64,000 nt of DNA, taken from the NCBI GenBank assembly GCA_964020155.1, contig OZ026562.1:3080001-3144000 (forward strand), read 5' to 3'. The stretch's first letter is position 1. The number at the start of each line of letters is the position of its first letter. The position numbers and the translations under genes are program-made. The notes under the pieces are model-generated. The model ran no database searches, was not told the origin of the DNA, and saw only the letters and a list, made by a program, of their open reading frames with translations. Source of the DNA: Chondrilla cf. caribensis (Eukaryota; Porifera; Demospongiae; Chondrillida; Chondrillidae). Of the stretch, positions 56,141-64,000 are shown in pieces.

Positions 56141-59039
56141 ATGATGGCTGTTTGGCGAGTCTTGATTTTGTCTGCAGCAACTGCCTATCTCGTGTATGCC
56201 AAAGCACCTACAGAATTACCTGGAGATGGCGTCTACAGAAAGCTCGCAGGACGCCCGTCAGATTTCCCCTATTTCAGACCCCCTTCACCAGAAGATGCGT
56301 CCATTTCGAGTGATGTTATAACACACGCTGTGGCCGAAATCAACGACGCTGACAAACACTGGGAGCATGCCTTCACTGTCGACGAATGCCAGATACTAAC
56401 GCTAACCATGATCTACCACAATCCAGAGATTGTGTTATCAGCTAAAGACCCTACAGGTGAAGTCGTTTCTCCGGATTTTTCCGTCGAGGAAGGATTCGGG
56501 ATCAACACCGGAGATATGTATCCAAGTAGGTCGATTGCTTTCCGGTCTCCGAAGAGTGGGACTTGGTCCGTTGTTCTTGACTGGGAGACATCGTCAACCG
56601 GGTGGGCGTACGCGTACATCATTGCATCTGTGTCAGGAGCTAGGTCGCAACTATGGGCTACAATGGAGAGTGAGAATCTTCTTGTTGGTAGCACCGTCGG
56701 ACTCCAGGCAAAGATGGTAGTTAATCCTCTCGGTGGAGATGGTGGTGCTTCTGTTGCAATTAAAGACTATGTAAAAGAAGCGGATATGATGGTTTCACTC
56801 CCTGATGGTTCTAAAATTTATGAGCCCATGACAGATTCGAGTGATAATGTCAATGATAACGTGTACGAAGCTTCCTTTCATGCTTCAGAAGCGGGTGTTT
56901 ATAATGCACGGATTGACTTCGAGGGTGTGCACACTGACACAGGTGAAGCATTTTCCAGATCTCTGTTCTATCTCTTCCAGGTTGTGGAACCGTCCATCAA
57001 GTTGACTGACGAACCGGCTATAGCCCAGATGCGCCATCACGGTGTGATGGATGTGGATGTGATTTACATCAACGTACCTGTGGAATGGGACCAAGGTCAG
57101 CAAACTGTATTCCGCGGGTTCACACAAGTATGGGGAACGACTGACAGTGGGGAAGTTGTCCCTGTTGCATGGCTGAGTGGTTTGATGCCAATTGAGTCTT
57201 CAAACCAGTTCAATTCAACTCGGCATTTTCTACGCTTTGATTTGGATGGCCGGTGGCTCGACTTGGCAAGCGCAGGACTACCCTTGTACCTCAGGAATAC
57301 GAACTTTGATGACATTAAAGCCTTTGTTACTTTGACCTCTACGGATACCATCAAGGTGACAACTACCGATCAAGAACTGCTTCGTAAGAAGTGGAAGCCT
57401 CGTTCGCCGAATGACATCACCTTTGAAATGAAGAATGGTTACAACCCTCATCGTTATCTAAGGCGAAATTCTTCCGAAGAGCCTGGTAAACTGATTCTTG
57501 TACATGGTTACTGTGCAAAAGAGACACCATTTGATTTGGAAGAATTCACAGATTATAAGATATTTGAAGACTTTAACAAAAATCGACTAAACGATGAATT
57601 TGCTAATTTAATAAAGAAATATGTGGAAGATGAGGGAATTTCTAAATTCAGCTTAGTTTCTCATTCTCAAGGAGGATTTGCAGCATTACATCTGTACACG
57701 TATTATGCGACAGGAATTGACAATACGGTATGTGACATGTTCCCCCACTGGGAACTTGGTTGATGTGATAAATCCCAAGTGTGGTTCACTGTATAACTAA
57801 CTAGTGTTATGTGTTTCCTTGTTTACATCTTTGTCTTTGGTATTTACAATACAGTTGTGTACACACAAGATATCTGTCTACTACTGTCATCAACAGTATT
57901 TCATCTTTGGTTGGATAACTTCATCAGTGTCTTATTTGCACCATACATGTAGCTGCATGTGTACATTATGTATGTACATGTTCATTCAACTTGTAGTAGT
58001 AGCCGCATCTGTACTACCCAGTCTATTGTAAGTCACATTAAGCCTGTATTGTGATTAGCATGTCTTTTTACTTTCCTCCCAGTCATTCAGCTGTATTCAC
58101 ATGTTTCTGCTCTCTATAGGGAGACGGCCGGAAGTTACAGAGCATTGGTACGCCCTATCATGGGTCAGCCGTTGCTGGAGCTTTAGCTGATATTGGCAAC
58201 ATTTTTGGTTTGCTGTGCGGCTCCAATGATGATCTCGCATACGATGGAGCTGAGCGTTGGTTGAGTGAAATACCTCCTGAAAAGCAGCAAGATGTGTATT
58301 ATTATACCACTCAGGTTAGCTGGAAGTTGTCATGATGTTGGTATATAAGTACATACGTACATTCTGCTGATCATGCTAAGACTGGTTTTTCCACCACTTT
58401 GACATTTGTAGTGGCTGTAAATACTGTATTATTGACATTTTGTTTAGCGGGGTTTGGACTTATATGACCAAAAGCTTTTCAAGTTTGGGTGGTGGTGTTA
58501 GTACAAAATTTGCAGCCCTGCTACATACATTACGACAATTATGACAGAAAGTCACATTATGCTTGTTTGTGGACCAAAGCGTCCTTTGTAATATTTACAC
58601 AACCTAGCTGTAATTTGACCTTGAAATGGTATCTCCAGAAACATCTACAGTATACCACTTGCACATTCACACAACATTTCAAAGAATATTTCAATTATGG
58701 GTTGTTTTGAGTGGGGGTGCATGTGTTGATATTGTAATGTGTGTTATTTCCCATACTGTTTACTGTATCATTGTTACTACAACACTCTCTTTGTCACAAC
58801 ATTCCTCCTACTCACAGTATGGAGACGGTGGGCTGTTCGGAAGCTACTGCATATGGGGAGCCGGAGCTCTGCTTGGTCACCCCAATGACGGTTTGGTGTC
58901 GATTTCTAAAACTGATCTTCCTTATGGAAACCCGCTGCCGCACACAGTGGGGGAGTGTCACTCGATTGACATGCATTACCCTCCTCAGTGCAAGAATAAA
59001 GAGCGAAATGCAGAGATCAATAGTAATGCTGCTAGATAG
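56141..59039 (+). CDS. Secreted alpha/beta-hydrolase, conditioned-medium-factor-like
   Basis: Predicted 667-residue secreted protein. Exons: 56141-57727, 58120-58314, 58818-59039 (TAG), all phase 0. Residues 1-20 form a signal peptide. Residues about 40-400 are a beta-rich region without a motif I recognise. From about residue 465 (KLILVHGYC) an alpha/beta-hydrolase fold begins: nucleophile elbow SHSQGG with Ser509, then QSIGTPYHGS, the NDG Asp618, and the CHSIDMHYP His642. These form a plausible Ser-Asp-His triad. The C-terminal half recalls the Dictyostelium conditioned medium factor family and bacterial relatives; that assignment is from memory of family features, not a search. Whether it is an active lipase/esterase or a signalling protein is unknown. 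The first exon, over 1.5 kb, is unusually long for this window. Confidence 0.75.
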
Positions 59040-59051
59040 AGGAGTTTGTGC

Positions 59052-59061
59052 GTGTGTGTGT

Positions 59062-59110
<49 letters not shown>
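59052..59110. repeat. (GT)n microsatellite after gene 5 stop
   Basis: Begins 13 bp after the stop codon, so it is probably in the 3'UTR of the hydrolase gene. Confidence 0.9.
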
Positions 59111-59111
<1 letters not shown>

Positions 59112-59360
59112 ACTTGCGTGTGCACACTGTGTATGGTGTGTGCTTGTACAGTACTCGTGTGCATTTATGCATTAATGTATGCACACATGTACATGTATTG
59201 AGTAGATATAATACGAACCTGCACACCCTTATAATTTGTAGTTTAAGTTAGTTTTTGAATTTCTTGTAAAAAGTGTCTTTTGTACTACCGCTATTCTTAA
59301 CTAACATTGCTATGCTACATGTTTGTGGCATGCATTTCTACCTTGTAAATGCTATATATA

Positions 59361-59402
<42 letters not shown>

Positions 59403-60297
59403 GTTGTTATAGTACAATGTAATTTCCTTATCCTTCTGTGTGCATGTTATATAACTATTATACATATGATGCATGCACACACGTGATAATTATCGTACTG
59501 ATGTACGTATGACCAAGCTTTGAAACGCCCTTAACAGGTATTGATATGAGGTGGTTGATCGTCTCAGTCGTTGACAGTCTCCACCATGAGCTAGTTACTT
59601 ATAGTTAAGAATGCTCCTATGTTAATGTAGATGAAGTTACAGATTATGGTCACCCTATAGCTTTTCACCCAGAGATTGAGGTTGGAGGCCTCGGTCAATA
59701 TATCACACTACTATTCATAATCCATCTGTTTCTCAACATAATATACTGTACATAATATATAGCTGTAGATATATTATGTGTGTTATCCAAAGGCAATCGT
59801 CAACCACATTGTAATATAGGTCGCCCCATGCCTGAGCCTCCATTAGGATCATGTGATCGGATGTGCACGCTTTATTAGCGTGGTAACCAATATTAGATGA
59901 TTGAATTTGACAAAAGATGCTCAATGGTATGTATATGCTGTGGTGAGTGGATATATAGGGAAAGTTTAGAGGATTAAACAAGTACAATGCTATGACCACC
60001 ACAGTGTCATATGCTGTTGTCATAGTAACTTTGTTTACCTGCTGATCATGAACCGGCACTATCAATAGGGGACCGGAAAGCAAAATTCGTGTGTGACGCT
60101 TTCAATGAATATAATTATTATATTCATTGAATGTGCCACACACGAATTGTTTGCTCTCCCCCGCCCTATCGATATACATTGATATTATAATATTTATAGT
60201 ATAGCCATAATAGAACTATATACGTAACCTAGCGAGGTCCACCTTTTTCCTGTAACGTGTCTGGCTCCTTTACATCTGTTGTGGAGGTTGATCAAGT
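59111..60297. other. Intergenic between genes 5 and 6
   Basis: No gene seen. It holds an (ATT)n tract near 59364-59402 and the long inverted repeat at 60061-60173. Confidence 0.6.
60061..60173. repeat. Long near-perfect inverted repeat upstream of gene 6
   Basis: Arms of about 55 bp: ATCAATAGGGG, GAAAGCAAAATTCGTGTGTG and TTTCAATGAATATAAT are each matched on the other side, with almost no loop. Ends 124 bp before the start codon of gene 6. Confidence 0.85.
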
Positions 60298-61709
60298 ATG
60301 AAATTCGGCCGCCAAAACTCTATTCTGGTCTTCTTGTATCTTTTTGGCGGTAGGTTTCCAGCCTATCTAGATCATTGTACATTTGCTAATTTTTCTGAAA
60401 GTCGTTTATTAAAGTACCTATACTTTTTTCAGTTCATAGGTATGTAGCAGGGCAAAGCACCTCGGTCGTTCCTATGAATAGCGTCTCTGCCAACGATGAG
60501 TTCACGAACAGCGTCTCTAGTTACGAGGTTATCAGGTGTTATACTTATACCTATACTGGTAGACCACTTAGCCAGGAAGGCTACTTTACAGAGTCACCAG
60601 TCTCTACTAGCGAAGAGCCCACCATCAGCGTCTCTGCTAGCGTAGAGCCAACGAGCAGTGTCTCCGCCAGTGAAGAGCACACGAGCAGCGTCTCTGTTAG
60701 CGAAGAGCCCACCATCAGCGTCTCTGCTACCGTAGAACCCACGAGCAGTGTCTCTGTTAGCGAAGAGCGCACGAGCAGCATCTCTGTTAGCGTAGAACCC
60801 ACGAGTAGTGTCTCTGCCAGTGAAGAGCCCATGAGCAGCGTCTCTGTTAGCGAAGTGCCCACTACCACCAGCATCTCTGTTAGCGTAGAGCCCACGAGCA
60901 GTGTCTCTGACAGTGAACGGCCCACGAGCAGTGTCTCTGTTAGCGAAGAGCCCACGAGCAGTGTCTCTGACAGTGAACAGCCCACGAGCAGTGTCTCTGT
61001 TAGTGAAGAGCGCACAAGCAGCATCTCTGCTACCGTAGAGCCCACGAGTAGTGTCTTTGCCAGTGAAGAGCCCACGAGCAGTATCTCTGTTAGCGAAGAG
61101 CGCACAAGCAGCATCTCTGCTACCGTAGAACCCACGAGCAGCGTCTCTGTTAGCGAAGAGCACACGAGCAGCATCTCTGTTAGCGTAGAACCCACGAGCA
61201 GTGTCTCTGCCAGTGAAGAGCCCATGAGCAGCGTCTCTGTTAGCGAAGTGCCCACTACCACCAGCATCTCTGTTAGCGTAGAGCCCACGAGCAGTGTCTC
61301 TGACAGTGAACAGCCCACGAGCAGTGTCTCTGTTAGCGAAGAGCCCACGAGCAGTGTCTCTGACAGTGAACAGCCCACGAGCAGTGTCTCTGTTAGTGAA
61401 GAGCGCACAAGCAGCATCTCTGCTACCGTAGAGCCCACGAGTAGTGTCTTTGCCAGTGAAGAGCCCACGAGCAGTATCTCTGTTAGCGAAGAGCGCACAA
61501 GCAGCATCTCTGCTAGCATAGAACCCACGAGCAGTGTCTCTGCAAGTGAAGAACCCATTGGCAGCACCTCTGTTCAACGTTCAAGTTCAATGTCTAGCAC
61601 ATTGCCATCACCAATGCCTTCACCACGTATGTACTGTGTATGCATTACCATAATAATGTGCTTATTGCCTGTGTATGCAAACACTGGAAAATAAATCGCC
61701 TATACACGT

Positions 61710-61775
<66 letters not shown>

Positions 61776-64000
61776 GCACACACTTATGCACACCCACACA
61801 CCTCACACACACCTTATGTCATTATGCCTGATAATTGTATTATTACAAGTGCATTCAGAGATTTTGAGACATGATTCAATTTTGGAACATTTTTAATTGT
61901 CATATTTTGTCAATTTTTATGGTTATGTGTCATTTTCATCTCTCCTTTGTAAACTGCAGTTGCTGCACCAAATATCACAAAAATAACATCCATGATCACA
62001 GCATTCAGGGTGGAATGGACTTTTGCACAGTGCACCTTACCATCGTTTGAGATATATATCTATCGCAGTGCTGACGGAATCAACCCAGCAGTGTTAGTGA
62101 CCACTTTGAAAACATCTGAAACTTCGGCCACTGTGAGAGACCTATCCTCTTCCACTCAATACGATGTTTCTATGCGGGGTTATTGTGATGATGTGCCTAC
62201 TGATTTTTCAGACTCAGAAAGTGTTACCACTTTGCCACAACCGTCTTTCGATGACAGTCGTGTTACTGTTGAGAGGCTTGCAGATGGAACTGGTGAGATA
62301 ACATTGAGCAACGGGATAACTGTAGCAGTTGATGACTTCTTGAAGGACGATAACAGTTATTTTGGAGAAATATACGGACATTTGTTCTTGCTCGATGTCA
62401 GTTTCTTCAATTCCAGACGACTTCTTCCTTTCGGGACTGAGTATGGTGACTCTGTGTATACCTTTTCCTACCACAGATACTACTACTCCAGTAGATATTA
62501 TGGTATTCAGCACAGGCTTAGTGATCCGTTGCCATTTTTTGGGAGAGATTTCTCACTCTTGTACCTCAACTACTTTGGTTTTGTGTCAGTTGGCCAGCCC
62601 TACACTAATCCCTGGAATCGGTTACCATTTCCTTTGACTGGCAATGTGCCAATTGTGTCAGCAATGTGGTGGTGGTACTACTCCTCGATATATCTTCACG
62701 AATACAACATTGGTAGTGGGCAAGGATATGATGACGCAGTCATTACCCTGGTTCAGAACAGACTGCAGCGGTACCATGGGGTCACCTTGGATTTCAAACC
62801 CGATAAAGTAGTTTCAATAACCTGGAGTCTGGTGAGTGTACGTGCATACTCCAATTAGTTACCAAAAACATAACATTAGTTGGATATTGTTATACAGATT
62901 GAGGCCCCTGTGTTCCCCCTGGGTGGGATGAAAGAGCACTCCTTGAATCAATGACTGTTGTGAACAACAACCATAATGACTTATAATTCCTCCATAGTGT
63001 TTGGCCTTTAAATGTTCTTTGTGAATGTACATAATTTGATCTACAACTCCATTTTAACCTTTGACCTTAGTAAACAGGAATGTGAGTGGACAGTAGTATG
63101 ACACTAGCGAATACCATCGTACAAAATGTTCTAAGTACAGTACATAATTATAATTATTATAATTATGTTCCTATTTGACCCTATTGTGATGTCATGGATG
63201 ACAGCTGTAGCTTACTATTAGATATACCCCAAGCTAGTATTGTGTTGCACAACAATGGGGTCTCTTGATGACAGAATAAATACTACATACATAATTGACC
63301 TAATGCATAATATTTCATTACACTCTTCTCTCATGTAGGATTATGTCTATATTGGCTACACTACTCAGTTGCTCCTCGTTTCTGATGGCATCAAGACATA
63401 TGCTGTCATCAGCTATGACGACAATAACTGGAGTTTCCCTTATTGGTACAGCAGATACTCTTGGTACAGGCGACGTGGACCTGTCATCGGCTATTCAGGA
63501 GGGGATGGCGTCAACTTCAAAACACTCGATGTTGAATACTGGAACCTTGATAAGATACAAGGTAATACAGGGGTGGTTGGTGTTTGGGTGTTCCCGATGT
63601 TCAACACATTCTCAAATAAGGAAGTAGAAGCTCAGGAAAGATGTAAACTTTGGTATGAGAAAAACAAGCACCTCGGTCCAGTTGACTTTGTGGCAGAATC
63701 TTCCTTGAATGCCTGTCCGTGCACTATGGCACAAGCCCAGAGAAACAGGCGCATTGGTTGGTCCTGGGGCTTTCGTTATGGTTCGAGGGAGAGATGCACA
63801 GCGCTGTGGTGGCCTCGACGAAATAACTGGAGGTGGTGGAGTACTGAGCCAATAGGGTCGAAGGAGTGCTGTTATGATGAAAGTGGGAATCTCATTGTTG
63901 GCTCCAAATTAGGAGGAACATCCAAAAAATATCATTTTTATTACGAACCGACTCTCCACATCATCCAGGACTATACGCCTTATCTTGACTGCTGTGTGTT
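60298..64000 (+). CDS. Mucin-like repeat, FN3, NIDO, AMOP protein (3' partial)
   Basis: Exons: 60298-60349, 60433-61626, 61960-62831, 63339-64000 (open at window end); phases agree; 926 residues seen. Exon 1 encodes a signal peptide starting MKFGRQNSILVFLYLF. Exon 2 encodes about 30 repeats of roughly ten residues, type SEEPTSSVSV, a Ser/Thr-rich stretch suited to O-glycosylation. Residues about 416-505 form an FN3 domain. Residues about 510-800 match a NIDO domain (VTLDFKPDKVVSITWSL, LLLVSDGIKTYAVISY, TGVVGVWVF). From about 806 an AMOP domain follows: CKLWYEKN, NACPCTMAQA, WWPRRNNWRWWST, ECCYDESGNLI, LDCC. FN3-NIDO-AMOP usually precedes a VWD domain, as in MUC4 or SUSD2 relatives; that would lie beyond the window. 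Probably an extracellular or membrane-bound matrix protein. Confidence 0.88.
60600..61570 (+). repeat. 30-bp coding tandem repeat with 393-bp higher-order period
   Basis: The basic unit is AGCGTCTCTGTTAGCGAAGAGCCCACG and variants (10 residues). The distinctive CCCACTACCACCAGCATC unit recurs at 60858 and 61251, 393 bp apart, with near-identical neighbours on each side. This shows a recent duplication of a 13-unit block. Confidence 0.9.
61711..61774. repeat. (CA)n microsatellite
   Basis: In the intron after the repeat exon of gene 6. Confidence 0.9.

Noticed and set aside
60581..61577. Two long antisense open frames (about 328 codons each) opposite the mucin-like repeat
   Set aside because: They arise because the 30-bp repeat happens to lack stops in those frames; the sense strand has a signal peptide, phase-consistent introns and known domains.

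Overview
The window is nuclear DNA from an invertebrate animal. It is AT-rich, its genes are split into many short exons with canonical GT-AG introns of about 80 to 3,000 bp, and it is crowded with (CA/GT)n microsatellites and small foldback elements. The gene set (adhesion GPCR with an Ig-rich ectodomain, a second Ig receptor, a NIDO-AMOP protein, and a secreted protein resembling Dictyostelium conditioned medium factor) fits a sponge best. That placement is inference; the sequence does not name the species.

Layout from left to right: (1) about 1.57-14.64 kb, + strand: 3' part of a glycoside hydrolase family 31 gene of the sulfoquinovosidase-like branch, with its 5' end unresolved. (2) 16.19-26.20 kb, +: a complete single-pass receptor with two Ig-like domains and a cysteine-rich FN3-like region. 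(3) about 31.1-47.76 kb, +: a very large adhesion GPCR with 15 Ig-type exons, an EGF-like exon, a possible SEA-like region, a hormone-receptor-motif-like exon, a GAIN/GPS module, seven transmembrane helices and a cytoplasmic tail; only its signal-peptide exon is missing. (4) 50.36-55.61 kb, - strand: an SLC35E1-like transporter gene containing a predicted 5-nt microexon. (5) 56.14-59.04 kb, +: a secreted alpha/beta-hydrolase of the conditioned-medium-factor type, divergent from gene 4 across 531 bp. (6) 60.30 kb to the window end, +: a mucin-like repeat - FN3 - NIDO - AMOP protein, open at the right edge.

Genes 2 and 3 are adjacent, co-oriented surface receptors, and both have a similar roughly 150-200 bp block upstream. 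No operon logic applies; each gene appears to be an independent unit. The rest is introns, microsatellites, and short inverted-repeat elements. Several of these share an unusual plan of two hairpins side by side and a common GC-rich apical stem.

The observations most worth following are the 5-nt microexon, a GH31 intron whose protein-consistent 3' end is TG rather than AG, a decayed duplicate of an exon in gene 2, an in-frame poly-aspartate cassette made from a GAT microsatellite, the double-hairpin elements, and the 393-bp higher-order repeat in the mucin-like gene.
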